In this document: positions 1-13,062 of the stretch, piece after piece
Numbering within the stretch: position 1 is the first letter of the stretch
How the letters are laid out: every line of letters starts with the position of its first letter
Assembly (NCBI RefSeq): GCF_022539315.1
Contig: NC_066314.1
Location: forward strand, 54,497,180 to 54,561,179
DNA length: 64,000 nt
Reading direction: 5' to 3'
DNA from: Serinus canaria
Lineage: Eukaryota; Chordata; Aves; Passeriformes; Fringillidae
Position numbers and translations under genes: made by a program
The notes under the pieces: model-generated
Seen by the model: only the letters and a program-made list of their open reading frames with translations
What the model was told of the DNA's origin: nothing
The model's database searches: none

Positions 1-1934
1 CAGACCACACTCAACCAGGTGATTCCTACCTGCTGAGGTTCCAGGTTTATCCCATCTTCAGGAGAATTTCAGAGCAGAGGCTCAAAGGCACCTTTGAGTT
101 AAAATGAATTTTATAAACAAACAACCTCTGGGTCCTGGGAGAGTTGTACCTACTCCTGCAGCTTTCTCTAAAGGTAATGTGTAGCCTGAGACTCACAGGA
201 AATGTATTTTACCCACCATTCTGGAAACTGAACTTCTGAAACAGTCTCACAGAATTTTTCCTAATGACTTTGTGTATTTGTTCTTGGAGAACAACAACAA
301 CTTTAGGGTGGGGAGGAAAAGAGAAACATGTTCTCAGAAGATGCTGTTTCTGGAGGTTACTTTTTGTAAGCCTGGAGTCTGCTGCCACTAAAATCAGCAA
401 GAAAGTTATCACTGGCACCAGGGCAACAAGAGCACTTGCAGCAGTTTTACATTCAGAGGCTGAGTTAGGAAGTCTTTTGTTCTTGCCTCTGGTTTGCATG
501 TCTTGTTCACACAGGGCAGTTAGTACTAATAAAAGGACTAGCCACCACCAACAAGCAGCTGTAACAGATAACCCATTGAGTATGGGGTGGATTGTGTTAC
601 AGCAGGGAAGGGGGATTTGTAGCTGTGTGTTATACTAGGATGCTGCTTCCCCACACAGGGAGCATATTCTCCAGTGTTTAAATTGAAGCAAAGATCTAAT
701 TTATTTGAACTTAATCGCTCCTCCTGTACCCACCCCTGAACACCGTCTCACAGGGAACAAGGCAACCTGAAGGTATTAATCTCCTAGCACCAATGCCTGC
801 CTGGTGAATTTGCCAAGCACCTTAGCAGGAGGTTTCAAAGGCATTTCCCTACAGTAGGGAACTGATAGAACTCCTGTCTATTAGGATTTTTATACTCTCA
901 TGGAAATAAAAGTGCTGACACAGTAGCATCCACCCCATCCCTTCAACCCCCCCCCCCCCCGCCCCACATGCTTCAACGTTGCCATCTTTCCTTTGCACAC
1001 CCTGGATTTCTCTTTGAGGTCTTCCTCTGAGTCCAAGGCTCTTCATTTAACCATACAAAGAGAGGCTCTGCATGCTCCCTTTCTTATCTGCTCCCTTCTC
1101 TCTCAGTCTGTTCTCAACCTCAGCCCTTCCCTTCCACTTCACAGTGTTTTTATTTACCCAAATTCACTTTTCTCCATACCCCATCCTACTGCAGATCCTC
1201 CTTCACTGTCCCCTGGCTCCCCCTTTCTGTTTCCATCAGCTTGGCTTGCACCCTCAGCATTCCTTCCTTACTCCTTCTCAGAGTTATACTTGGTATGCTC
1301 TGCACCCCCTTAGCCATGACCTTTAAGCTTTCCCACACCAATATCTGGTATCCAACAGATGCCCCCCCTGCCATCTCCAGGCACGTCAAAATATCAGGCT
1401 GTGCAAAGCATCCCTGAGAGGTCTTTGAATCTCCAAGCAGGAAACCCAAGGCAGTTCTGTATGAACTGAGTTCTTTCCAAGGGCATGTCTGGTACCTTGG
1501 GGTCTGGGCTCTGTTTTGCTCCTATGAAGACTGGAGGCTCCAGCCTGGAGTAGAGGGCAATCTTGCCCTCAGACAAGCACCTTCAAGCTTTGCAATCAAC
1601 CCACAACAAGTGTAATCCTGCATTTTTCTTGCAGTGTCTGCTTGGTGCCAACTGGGTCTCCTTGGTTTGCAGTGAGGAGTCCAGATGTGGAATCCATCTG
1701 AGACATGGCCAAAATTTGGAAGATGCTCTGTGCTGCTGCACAAAGTGGGTTTAACTTTCACTGTCTTCTAAGGGAAAAGCTGTAAAAGAGTTACTCTCTT
1801 TGATAAAAGGTTTCTATTCTTTTCTGTCATCCCTCTGTGCTCCTAGTGTGTCTTTCACTAATATCTTCTCTCACTAATACATTCTTTTCATTTCCTCACT
1901 TCCCTTTCTTCCTCCCAGACAATTTATAAACCCT
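1..1934. other. Gene-free flank with low-complexity tracts
   Basis: No coding exon or known repeat is recognised. A run of 14 C lies at 947-960. The stretch 1070-1320 is strongly pyrimidine-rich on the + strand, which is why overlapping Ser/Leu/Pro-rich open frames appear there; these look like composition artefacts. Confidence 0.6.
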
Positions 1935-2180
1935 TTGGCAATGGCAGAGCTGTATGGGAATAGCTTCACACTGACCAAGAGCAGGTTTACGTTGGCTATG
2001 AGAAAGAAATTCTTCCCTGTGAGGATGGTGAGGCCCTGGCACAGGTTGCCCAGAGAATCTGTGGCTGCCCAGCTTGGATGGGGCTCTGAGCAAGATGGGA
2101 TAGTGGAATGGATCCCTGCTCTGGCAGGCGGTTGAATCTGCCTGATCTTGAAGGTCCTTTCCAACCCAAACTATTCCATG
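1935..2180 (+). mobile_element. CR1 LINE, 3' end fragment
   Basis: The sequence runs through the typical CR1 3' region: a GAAATTCTTCCCTGTGAGG-like stretch, then 'gaggccctggcacaggttgccc', 'ggatggggctctgagcaa', and a final 'ggtcctttccaaccc...attccatgact'. It is 5'-truncated, as nearly all bird CR1 copies are, and diverged at the tail. Confidence 0.85.
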
Positions 2181-2281
2181 ACTCATCTTATTGAATTCAG
2201 GGAATTCTTATTGAATTCAGGTCAGGGAAGCAGCATCCAGCTTTGCAAATGAGGTCATTACAGGCAAAGCTGGAAATTTAA

Positions 2282-2369
2282 CCCAGTCCCTGATAGGACT
2301 GGGCTGACTCCCAGGAGAGAGAAGAGTTTCCCAGGTGTCTCCTGAGAAACTCCTTTCTCAGGAGACACC
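2282..2369. repeat. Two neighbouring perfect hairpins
   Basis: The first is an 8-bp perfect stem (2282-2289 with 2296-2303, 6-nt loop). The second is a 16-bp perfect stem (2334-2349 with 2354-2369, 4-nt loop). Just upstream, a ~15-bp direct repeat containing TTATTGAATTCAGG lies around 2190-2221. No gene or repeat family explains the cluster. Confidence 0.7.
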
Positions 2370-4900
2370 CAGTCTGGGTTTGTTCACTCTGTCTGCAAAC
2401 ACAGCTTTAGCTCTTAAGCCCTGATCTTCTTCTCAGCACAGATATGAAATCCAGCAGATAAAAACTGGGATCCTCTCCCTGCACCTTCCCCAATAAAGAA
2501 TTTCTATTCCCTGCATAAGGTTTGTGCAGAAGGTGGTTGGTCTGTGTGTGCTGCTTGCTGTTCAGTTAACCAGCATGCCAGGCTGCAGTAAGCCCTAGTT
2601 TGTGTTCTTTGTTAAGGAATTTTCAGCAAAATTTCTGCTATAAAATATCACCATGGCAAAAAGAAACCTTTCATGGCAATGTTTTCATTCAGTGAAAACT
2701 CTAGGGATGCAGAATCCTGGGTCCAGGAGGAAAACCCTGATAAAAAGCAGTGTGAAGGAGTCTATTTTCCTTGTGTATAACAAGTGGGTTTACCTCTCAA
2801 CACCTGGATTAGGCAGGGAACTTCATCCTGAGTCTCCTGTCCCTCCTTTACTCCAACAAAGCCACATCCAAAGGGATCTTTCTAGCTGAGAGCAGGTGTT
2901 TCACAGTTTTCCCTGCCAGAGTGTATCTAACCTGCATAAATACTTAAACACTTGCTGAGAGAGGAGAGCGTTTTTCAAGAGATTGATTTGACAGTGCTGT
3001 TGCTCAGGCGTTCACACAGGAGGTGGGAAACTGAGGTTCAAGTCCCTGCCTCAGTGAATATTGAATTATTTATGGAAAGAGGAGCAGCTGCAGTAGGGAG
3101 GAGTGAGACACAGTAATGCCTCTGGAGTTGGGGCATTTATAGGGCATGTAGGAGAGGGCAGAGCAAGACCTCATCCCCAACTATCCCACATTCCTGGTGA
3201 CTGTCCCAGCCATGGCTGGCTCACTCGCTCTGTTACCTCAGAGGAAACCTTCAGAGCTTGCCCCTGTCCCACTGCACAAGTTGTAAAACCTCTGTGTAGT
3301 AAAAATTACTCCAGTTCTGGCATTTTTCAGCTTTTCATACCTCTGTTTTTCAGTGTAAATGTTCCTTTGCACTGTACAAATATTTAAAATGCAAATTAAA
3401 AGATTTCTATCTTCTCTGACCTCTCAAGGAAGCAGTCTGAATGGTTTGCTGTATTTTCAGCCTGGATTCCAGGGACTACTGATCTGGGCTTCTGAGTACT
3501 CCTGTGGCTGAGGAAAAAATAATTAGAAAAAAATAAAATTATTGGGGTTTATGTTTGGTTTGGACAGTCATAAGGCTTAAGGTCAGACTTACAGGAGCAA
3601 TTTCCATAGATTAACACTCCCAAGCTGTGTCTTAAAAAGCTCTTAGGGATCAGGAAAGAAGGTTGTAAAAATAAAACACCCACTCTAAAGAAACATGAGT
3701 ATTATGTTCTCAGGCCTCACCACAGAGGTGTTGGCTTATCAGGCACTCCTCAAGGAGTCCAGGAGCTTGGGCCTACTGTTCTGCAAGAAGTCCACATGCA
3801 GAGGAAGGGGTGGACATTATGTGGCAGGTGGAGAGAACTTTTGAGTTTCATGGTGTCTCTGGATTTTCTTCCCAATCCTTTACTCTCCTTCAGTTTGTCA
3901 CCCCCTTTTGATGCTTGCGGTTTGCTCCATGTCAGAGAATTTATATAAAGCTTTGAAATGTGAAATCTCAAAGCTTTATCCTTGCTTATGTTCACATAGT
4001 CATCCCAGGTAGTTTTTGCTTGGCCACTGTAGTCCTCAGTGTGACTTCAAGCCTGTCAGATCTCAGTTTTCTGCTCATCCCCACAAATACAGGTGTCCCT
4101 GGCTGACTTCAGTAAACACTGGTTCTCTTTAAAGCTTCCACCATCTAAATGCCTTCAAAACCATAAAATTATTCTTAGAGCAAATAGGTTGTGCATATTC
4201 ATATCACTGCTTCCTCATCTCTCAGCTTGCTGAAATCATCTTTAACTTAGCAAGGAGTGTAAAACTGAAGGTGTTGCCATCCATCAGGCAGGGATGGATC
4301 TCTTGGCAGACAGGGATAGCTCTGCATCGAGGAACGAAAAGGACATGAGTGACATGAGCACCCAAACTTCCCATCTGGTCAGTGACTGGGGCAGCTCTGT
4401 GCTCAAAGGAGCTAAAAAAGGGCCCAGATCTGATAGACTGCTCCTAGAAAGGAGATGACTGCCTGCAGACTGGAGTAAGGACTAGTTAGGAAAGGTCAGT
4501 TCTGTGCAAGTTCTTTCCTAGCACAGTCAGTGACCTTCCAGCTCCCAGGGATGCTCCCAGACACACGCAGGTTTAACATGACAGACACAGCCTTGTTACC
4601 AAATCCAGCAGGATGAAGGACCTTGCTTTTATCTTATTGAATTCAGAAAACCTCCAGCTTTTGGGGAAAGGTAAGATATGTCCTGTTTTGCTGCTTTGTG
4701 AAAGGCCATTTCGCAATAAGCATATAGCAGAGGAGGTAAAATTTGTTGCACAATCCATCACCCTGACCTTTGCAGGAAATAAAGCTCTGCTTCGGAGCTC
4801 ATCAACAACAACTCATGGCGTGATTTACTGCTGGGGCTCCCTAATATTATGTTAATGCAACTCTATTGATTTCTGCAGATTTGCAATGGTATTACATGAG

Positions 4901-4946
4901 AGGAACTACATGAAAATAAACTGAGGAATTACATGAAAATAAACTG
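4901..4946. repeat. 23-bp tandem duplication
   Basis: Two adjacent 23-bp copies (4901-4923 and 4924-4946), each reading AGGAAyTACATGAAAATAAACTG, differ at one position. Confidence 0.85.
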
Positions 4947-4972
4947 AGCACTCAGTGTGATGAGGGGACTGA

Positions 4973-5000
4973 GTGTAAAACACACAAGTGTGTTTTACAC
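4973..5000. repeat. 28-bp perfect palindrome
   Basis: GTGTAAAACACAC and its exact reverse complement are separated by only AA. A third, partial copy of the arm (TTGTAAAACACAC) follows at about 5007-5019. Confidence 0.85.
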
Positions 5001-6434
5001 ACTGAGTTGTAAAACACACTTCTTTGTTTTACAATTTTATCATCTGGCCTAATAAAAAACACTACTTCTCCATGCACTCCTCAATGCTATCACTCCAAGC
5101 ACGGTGTTAGTTTAAAAAAGAGATAAATTACCTTCTCTTACTGCTGCCTGGATCTAAAGCTATTTGTGAATTACTGCCGGTAGGTATTTAAAGAGAAAAA
5201 AGAAGAAATTAAAATCAATTCAGCAAATGCCCCTAGGTTGTACAAACAAGGGAAGATTTGTAAATGACCTGTGCTCAGCATATCTGTCACCAGCAGGGTG
5301 ACAATGTTTGGCAGTATTTTCCTAGTTGATTTGTAACCATCCTGCAGAGCAGTGAAAGCTGGCTGAAATTCTTGAGCTGCCACTTATTTTTCTCTTTGTT
5401 TGTTGAGGTTTTTTTTTGTCTCTACACTGCACAAATGTTCTCCTTTGGGCTGCTTCTCTGACTTTTGGTTCATGCTGCAGAAGGAAAAACACAAATCCCT
5501 TCACAGCTGCTATTCTGGCTTATCAAAGACTTGCTTAAAACACATTAGAGTCAAAGAAAGGCTGCTGTGCAGAAGACGCAGGACAACAGGGTGCAAAGAT
5601 TATGTAAAAACCACTCCTTTGCAAAGCAAAGTTTAGAAAGCAGATTTAGTGTGAAGCAGAAAAAGACATATACATTAATTTAATTATATGTCTGGGAATA
5701 AGGAGCACAAAGATTCTTCTTACTAGAGAAAAATAAATCCATGGGACCTCTTCAGGTGGAAGAGCATATTCATTACATTTCTAGCAGTGGATTCTCAGTA
5801 GGATAGAGAAAGGGTGTCTCATTTTTTGAGAGAACAAACTTTGTACCTCACACTTTGTTCAGAAGCTTGCTTTAGTCTCAGTGTCTGGCTTCTAATAGCT
5901 GCATGGATTCATTTTCACCACAAGCTCCTGTGTACACCTTCTTTTAGGATGATGCTTGTCAAAACAAAGCCATGAATTCAACCACTGGCACTTCCCTCTC
6001 TCCGTGGTCTTACCCCTAATGCAAACTAGAAAATGAAAAAAATAAAATAAAGCTGTGCTTTTTTTTTATATAGGAAGTTTCTGGATTTTGGCAGAATATG
6101 GAATAGGGAATATGGCTAGGGCAAAATGATTATCCAAAGAGCAGAAGAAGAGCTAATTGAATGCTAGGGGATAGAATAATAGTACTACTAAATTTCTAGG
6201 AAATAATAGGAAAACAGTAAAACCATTTCCATGCAAGCTCAAAAGACCAAACAGGAAAATTATCTAGAGTTACTGAGTTTCACTGACCAAGGCCAAAATC
6301 TGGGATTACAACAGGAGGATGTTCATTCTGGGTGGTGAGGGATGGACCCACGGTTTCAGAAGCTTTTTGGATTCAGCTGACAGCAGCTCTGAGTTACAGG
6401 TTAGTTGGCAGTCACAGAATGGATCAAAAACTGA

Positions 6435-6487
6435 CATTCATTCATTCATTCATTCATTCATTCATTCATTCATTCATTCATTCATTC
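6435..6487. repeat. (CATT)n microsatellite
   Basis: About 13 uninterrupted copies of the tetranucleotide CATT. It gives the repeating HSFI peptides seen in overlapping open frames, which are therefore not genes. Confidence 0.95.
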
Positions 6488-8383
6488 TTGGGTACACAAA
6501 GGAATATTTTTCTCACCCTGCTTCCATCAGCTCAGTCTCAAACAGCTGGGAAAGACTGGTGAGGTACAGGCATGGCTACCTAAAATCAGGGAAGAATTCA
6601 GGGAACAAGGGAGACGAGCTTTACTTAAGTTCCCATCCTAGCTCCCAGTTAGCCTTAGAACCTGCTGCAAAGGACCATGTCTCTTGCCTTTCACCCAAGG
6701 TGCTGCCTTTGGAATATTTAGTTCCACTGCTGGGTTGGTCCTCTAGTACACACACACACTCTTGGTGCACTTCCAAAGGTTTTCTGGTCTGCTAAAGCAT
6801 GAAGGAGAAGTAAACAGCACATACAAACTGCCTTCCCATTGCAAGAAGAGAAAATCAGACTCTCAGACCACAACAGCAGAGTGTGGCAGGTCCCCTGCAG
6901 CCAAACATCCCCTCAGTCAAGCTGGGCCCATTGCTTGCTGCTCTCCGGCATTATGAGGGAATATTATCACTCATATCAGCCCCGAAATCCTTCAAATTCC
7001 ACTGCAAGGTGTGGCAGACAGTAAGAAGGCACCTACCAAAGTAAAATGAACACCAAATCTCTGCTGCTGGGGGCTGTGGCAGGAGTAGGAGTGTGGGACT
7101 ACCCTTCTCTCTGGCTGGGAGGGAAGGAGTGATGAGCTCAGGGAGCAGCTGAAGGAATCCCAAGCTGTGCTTCCCATTTCTTATTCTGCTTGGGAAACTG
7201 GGATAGGGTCAGGAGTGAGTTTGAGGGTGGGGAAGGAGAAGGATTAGGGACAGGAGGCCTTTGGTGTAGGTGTGGGAAGCCCAGGCGCCATGCAGCCGTG
7301 AATCCAGGGCTAACAGCAGGCGTGGAAGGACTGTCATGTTCCCACTCTGCCTGGAATTACCTCACTACCAGCATCTCTTCCACAAAAGCTCTTTCACACC
7401 TTCTACAAATGTGTAAAAGTAAACAAGCCCCCACTACGGGTAGAAAAACTCTGCCAGTGTAAGAAACCTCGAGCAGGTTTTTCTTAAGCTGAGGAAAAGT
7501 CCACAGAGATTGTGCTGGCCTGTAAAGCTGCATGTACATGAGGATTTTGTGACCTGCTCTCACTTTTCACAGGACTTATCCTGGCTTCCCATAGGTTTGC
7601 ACAGGTACATTACAAAATATCCCTTTTACTCCCTTAAAAGAGAAACATTTTTTCTTCACCAGTATTTGCTCTACAGTGGGTTGAGCTCATCCTTTGTGTC
7701 CCTGCAAAACTGAATGGAGAATTACATGGGGTCACATTTGGGTATCTGTGAGATTTGGTGAGTACGGAGGCATATGCATAGGGTGAACCAAATTCCATTG
7801 TTTCTTTGATTCATTTCCAGCCACTAAGAGTAAGGCAATTAAACATGTGAACTCAATTGGGATTTTAATTGAAGTTTTCCACTGAAATTTTCCATGTCTT
7901 AAAATCATGTATTTCTTCAAACAGTGACATGCAATAAAGTACAATACATGCCCCCACCACTAAGAAAAACAAAAATCTACAAAACCCTGTGTGTTTTCAA
8001 CAACTCAAATGCTGGGAGCCCTTGTATCCAATGGAATCAGGATGCACTTTGGTTGGCCTCCTGTTCTTCGGGGCATTTTTATCTAGTGTAAGTGCTCAGT
8101 TGGAATAAGAACATGAAATGTCCTGAGAGAAAGCTCAGTGTATCAAGGTCTACATATATTCCAAAAAGTGGTAGAGAAACTGTTGCTATAAAGAAGTTCA
8201 TCTGCCTTGCAGCTGGAAAAGAAAACAAGGGATAAAGCTTTTCTCATAACTCCAAGAAGATCCTTTGCTACATAGACAGTTCATGCTGATGCGGAGCAGG
8301 GCTAAAGGGTTTGGCAAAGACATGCACAGGAACACCACCTGCACCACATGATTGTTTTATCACTGCTACTCTGCACTTCAGAA
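6488..8383. other. Gene-free interval
   Basis: Unique-looking sequence with a short (AC)n near 6750. No exon, RNA gene or recognisable transposon could be supported. Confidence 0.45.
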
Positions 8384-8930
8384 AATCATAAAATCACAGA
8401 ATGGTTTGGGTTGGAAGGGATCTTAAAGATCAGCCAGTTCCATGCTCCTGCCATGGGCAGGGACACCTTCCACTAGCCCAGGTTGCTCAGAGCCCCATCC
8501 AACCTGGTCTTGGACATTGCCAAGGATAGGGCAGCCACAGCTGCACTGGGCAACCTCTGCCAGGGCCTCACCACCCTCACAGGAAAGAATTTCTTCCTGA
8601 TATCCAATCTAAACCTGCTCTCTGTCAGTGTGAAGCCATTCCCCCTTGTCCTGTCACTCCAGGCCCTTGTCCAGAGTCTCCACCTTTTTTGGAAGCTCCC
8701 TTCAGGCACTGCAAGGCCACAGTGAGATCACCCCAAAGCCTTCTCCTCTCCAGGCTGAACAATCCCAATTCCCTCAGCCTTTCCTCCCAACAGAGCTGCT
8801 CCATCTCTTTCATCCCCTTGGTGTCCCTGCTCTGGCCTGGCTCCAGCAGCTCCCTGTCCTTCCTGTGCTGGGCCCAGGGCTGGAGGCAGCCCTGCAGAGG
8901 GGGATGAGCAGAGCAGAGAAGGGCTGAGGG
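8384..8930 (-). mobile_element. CR1 LINE, minus-strand 3' fragment
   Basis: The + strand starts with the reverse-complement CR1 tail (aatcacagaatggtttgggttgg) and continues through 'ccatgggcagggacaccttccactag', 'cagggcctcaccaccctcacagg' and 'ggtgtccctgctctggcctggctccagc'. That is about 550 bp of contiguous CR1 3' region. Confidence 0.93.
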
Positions 8931-9989
8931 CACAATTCCCCCCACTCAGAGCATCTGGACATTACTCCTACTGATGGTGTTTGTAGTGATAAATGTAGGC
9001 TTGGGAATCATCTACATGAGCTCCTCAGACCTGTGTGGCAGCAGAAGTCTCACAAGAGAGAATCAGCCATTGCTTTGTGAAAGGCTGGCACGATAGTTGC
9101 TCCATGGAGCCAGGGCCTTGCTTTCTCCAACAGTCAAGCTAAAGGCAAGATACATAAAATCACTGCTCCTAAAAGGAGATGTAAGCTCCAGAAACAGAAA
9201 GTGGGGATATGCTCCCAAAGACTTTGCCAGTCTTCTTGGGGAGCAATCCTGACATAAACCCGCTAACCAGTACAAAGAATAAGAACTGCTTCTTTAGAGG
9301 GGGAAAGACACCTTCATTTGTCAGAGAAGAGCAGAAAGTGTAAAAACTGTTTAAGAAAATACCTTTCTTGCATTTCAGGACACTGGGGAACACTGGAGCT
9401 GTGGTAGTGTTTCAGGTCTTGAAATGTGGATCTAAGGAAAATAAAGGAAAGTTTGTTTCATCTAGATGTGGAGTGCAGAATAATTACTTGTCCCCTCTGC
9501 CTTCCTATGTCACTCAGATGCAGGGAGTGGGAAGAATTTTGCTGAGGGAGTTCTCAGGTGCCACCATGTTTGCCTCAGAGTAGATGTGTGCAGGTGTTTT
9601 AGAGCTGTCCCTGTCTGAGGGGGATAAACAACTGAGCTGTTTCAACTGGTTTAAGATCGGGCCAATTTCATAACTTCCACCTTGCAAACAAAGATATGAG
9701 ACCAAACTGAAGAAGATCCAGTTCCGCTAACAGAGAAGGCACCACACATTCATGCTTTACAGTTCCCTCTGTCACTGCTGACTTGGAAAAAGCAGTAGCT
9801 AGGCAAAGCGTGGCTTAACTGGAGACACTGCCCCATGGTCCTTTCCAGCCTGTGGATTAAATTTCCTTGTGAAGCCATCAGAGTATTGCACAGGCCTTTG
9901 CTAGGAAAACTGCAGCATTAGCATGTGACCTGAGGAAGATATCATCACTGAAACAATTGTAATTGTCATTTTTGTATCCTGAGGGAGGG
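8931..9989. other. Gene-free interval
   Basis: Between two CR1 copies. No repeat family or gene is recognised. Confidence 0.4.
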
Positions 9990-10413
9990 ACAAAGCATGT
10001 TTAATAGGGCACCTGGCTGCGCCCAGGCAGCCAGGAGGGACATCCCTGTCCAGGGGGCACCAGGCCCTGCATGGCCAGCCAGGCCCAGGGTAGGAATTGT
10101 CCCGCTCTGCTCTGGGCTGGGGCAGCTTTGGGTGCCACAATAGTAGGAAGATCTACAGCTATTATAGAGTTGGGTCAGGGGAGGGTTAGGCTGGATTTCA
10201 GGAAGAGATTATTCCCCCAGAGGGTGACTGGACACTGAACAGGCTCCCTCAGGCAGTGCTCACAGCATTAAGCCAGACAGAGCTCAAGAAGTGTTTGGAC
10301 AACGCTCTCGGTCACATGGTAATTCTTGGGCAGTCCTGTGTGGGGCCAGGAGTTGGACTGGATGATCCTTGTGGTTTCTTTTCACTTCAGGACATTCTAT
10401 AATTCTGTGAGAC
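9990..10413 (+). mobile_element. CR1 LINE fragment
   Basis: Contains the CR1 landmarks 'ccaggagggacatccctgtccaggggg', 'ggtcaggggagggttaggctgg', 'attattcccccagagggtg' and 'ggactggatgatccttgtgg', ending in 'cattctataattctgtgag'. It is the same subtype as the copy at 13063-13770. Confidence 0.9.
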
Positions 10414-13062
10414 TTCTCCCAGTGAATCTTCAGCAAGTTACAACATAGAATCAGTCCTCCATTTCCATTTATAGCCTAATTCCCTTGATCTTTCTAGCAC
10501 TGAGTGGTTACCACTGTGTCATGCAGGCCCAGATTACAGCAGCTCTTCCAGGCAAGACTCTTCCTTGTCAGAACAGCAAGAAGACTTTGTTTTTCTCCAA
10601 AGGTTACAATGAGCTAAGCAGGTGCAGCATTCCCATTTCCGCATACAGATAGGAAGATGGAGCCAATTCCATGCAGATGGTGAGATGTGTAAACAAGAAA
10701 TTCCTGTTCTGCATCAGCCTGCTGATGTGCCTCCTGCCAAGGGGCATCTGCAGTCTGAGCACTGCCAGTTTCCAGCCCAGGCGCTTCCCCCTTCCACCAG
10801 CACTTGTTTTACAAATAGGGAGAAGGCACCACATCCCACCATGCCTCCTCTGCTCCTTCAGGCCTAGGGAAGAAGGAAATCTACACATTTATCACTCAGA
10901 TAGGCACTTTGGTGACAGTGGAAAATATTACACACAGCCATAAAAATAGTTGTGTCTCCTACCCAACAACAGCATAATTTAAATATGATGGATGGCTTAA
11001 ACCAAATAAAGTTACTTTCAGAGGCAAACCTCGACCTTCATTGCTCTTTATTAGATACGTAAAGCTTTATCAACCAGGGCCCTCAAGCAGCTGTTTAAAC
11101 ATGCAGAATCTTAATGAAGAAGCAATGCTTCAAGCACTCTTTTCTGGATCTATGCCCACAAAACAGCTCTGCTGCCTTAACCGTGGAGGTATTTAATGGC
11201 TCAGGTGCCACACAGTGGAAGTGGTCACCATTCCTGTCACCCAAAGGGAGATGAGGGCATGTTTTAGGCCAGGTTCAAATAGTACTGGTTTTTCATCAGT
11301 TTCAGCAGGGCTACTTCCACTCCAAATATTAAGACCAGCACCATAGAGCTGTGCCTCCTCCCAAAAGCTTAGTTATCGGTGTATTATTTGTGTTGGTGTA
11401 TTATTTACCCATTTAGCCAGCAGAAATTAACAGTGCAGAGTCTATTTTAGCCTTATTCCTGGAAGGGGTCTGGCATTATTATATATGTGAAATTCCAGGT
11501 GAACATCTGACCAAAGTACCAACAAGTATTTTCAATCTCCATGGAATGCCTACTAGTGATGTTCCAAAACATCTTCCTCAGACTGCCTATGTAGCTCATT
11601 CTTCCTTCTATTCATTCTTCCATCTCTGACCAGTGAAAACATGGACACCATTATATTTACCCAACCTCATTTTCTATCTCAGCTGGGGAGAGGCTGAGCT
11701 TAAGTTGCCAATCATGCCTGTGGCAGTGCCTATATTGCAGGCTGGCTGTTTGTGTTGGGTCGGCAGATGCAGGAAATCCAGGCAGTTCTGGCTCATGCAG
11801 CCCAGTGACACAGCTGATTGCCAGGCAACACTGCTTCAGACAAGCAGGAGATCTCTCTTGGCTCCGTTGGCCATCACTGGGATCTCCATGATTCAGAGCA
11901 GTTGCTCACTCATGGACATCTGGTGCCATCTGAGGCTGACATGGATGTCTATCTCTGCTCTGACTTTCAGTTCCTGCTGCAGAAGAGTGCCACACTCCAT
12001 GCATAATTCCCCAAGCACCTCTGGGATACACTAGGAAGCTCACTGCTTATTTATTTCAGAACTTGTTGCTCTTGAAGAGTTGGTTGTGTCAAGGACCAGA
12101 GGTTTTTGCTCTGTCCTCTCAAGAGAGAGGGGCCTACTTGGACACATTTACCACTAACATTAATACAAGAGTTGTGTTTGCTTTGAAACCAAAAATCCTG
12201 TACCAAGAGCCCCATTGCTTCTGAGAGTTATTAGTCAAGCTACAGTTTTAAACCTTGTGAATTAAATACTCTATTATAAAAAATAAAACCTAGTGGTCAG
12301 ATAGTTGAAAGAAGAAGAATATTCAAAGTCAGTTATTCAAAACAACCAAAGGAAGTCCATTTTAAAGGTATTGATGAGACTAATTCTCCCAGACCACCAA
12401 GCATCTGAGACATTCAGATATCCAGAAAGAGAATAGACTGCAATTTGTTTACCTGATCTATGCAGGCTAACGTAACTGGGGTTTTAAGTAATAATTTATT
12501 GATAGACACCTATTTGTGAGCACTATATAATCCTCTGACATTGTGGCATATTTCTTCAGACACAAGGGGTCAGGCAGTTAATCTGAGAGCAGAGAGGATG
12601 CAAACACAATGATTTTTTCATGTGATTTTTGCAAAGCAATATAGAAAACACCACAATAACAAGATCATCGCTTTTGGACAACAGTGCAGTCACTATTCCT
12701 GGGTGTAGGACTGACGTCTGCAAAGAATTTTTGATTTGCTGTAGCTCAGTTTCTCCAGTGGAAAATGGCCACTCTGCTGCCACAAACAAGAACTGCTGTG
12801 TGAATTCAGCTGTTGGTGTGTTGTCTCTGATTCTGTTTACAGCTGGTGAGGGTTGTTGGCACAGCAGACTTGCGTGGGTCAGGCAGGCATTCTGTTTTCC
12901 ACACAGTGCTGGAATGCTGCTGTGCAGAGGTGGCTGTGTGGGTTGGCAATTGTGGTGTTGTTGACTCTGATCAGTCCATGATGGCTTCATTTGTATACAG
13001 CCGTGAAGAGAGCCCTTGTCAAGTTCATGACGATCTGGGCAGAGTCATTCCCAGAGTAGAGC
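10414..13062. other. Gene-free interval
   Basis: No recognised gene or transposon. The longest open frames (11633-12034 + and 12556-12990 -) have no recognisable domain and no convincing splice context, so I do not call them. Confidence 0.4.

Larger units (their letters stand above)
2370..6434. other. Gene-free interval
   Basis: I see no supported gene and no recognisable interspersed repeat. The only local structures are the 23-bp tandem duplication and the palindrome at 4901-5000, listed separately. Open frames here are short and lack domain or splice support. Confidence 0.5.

Noticed and set aside
6319..6795. 158-codon open frame with HSFI repeats
   Set aside because: The frame is carried by the (CATT)n microsatellite and has no domain or splice support.
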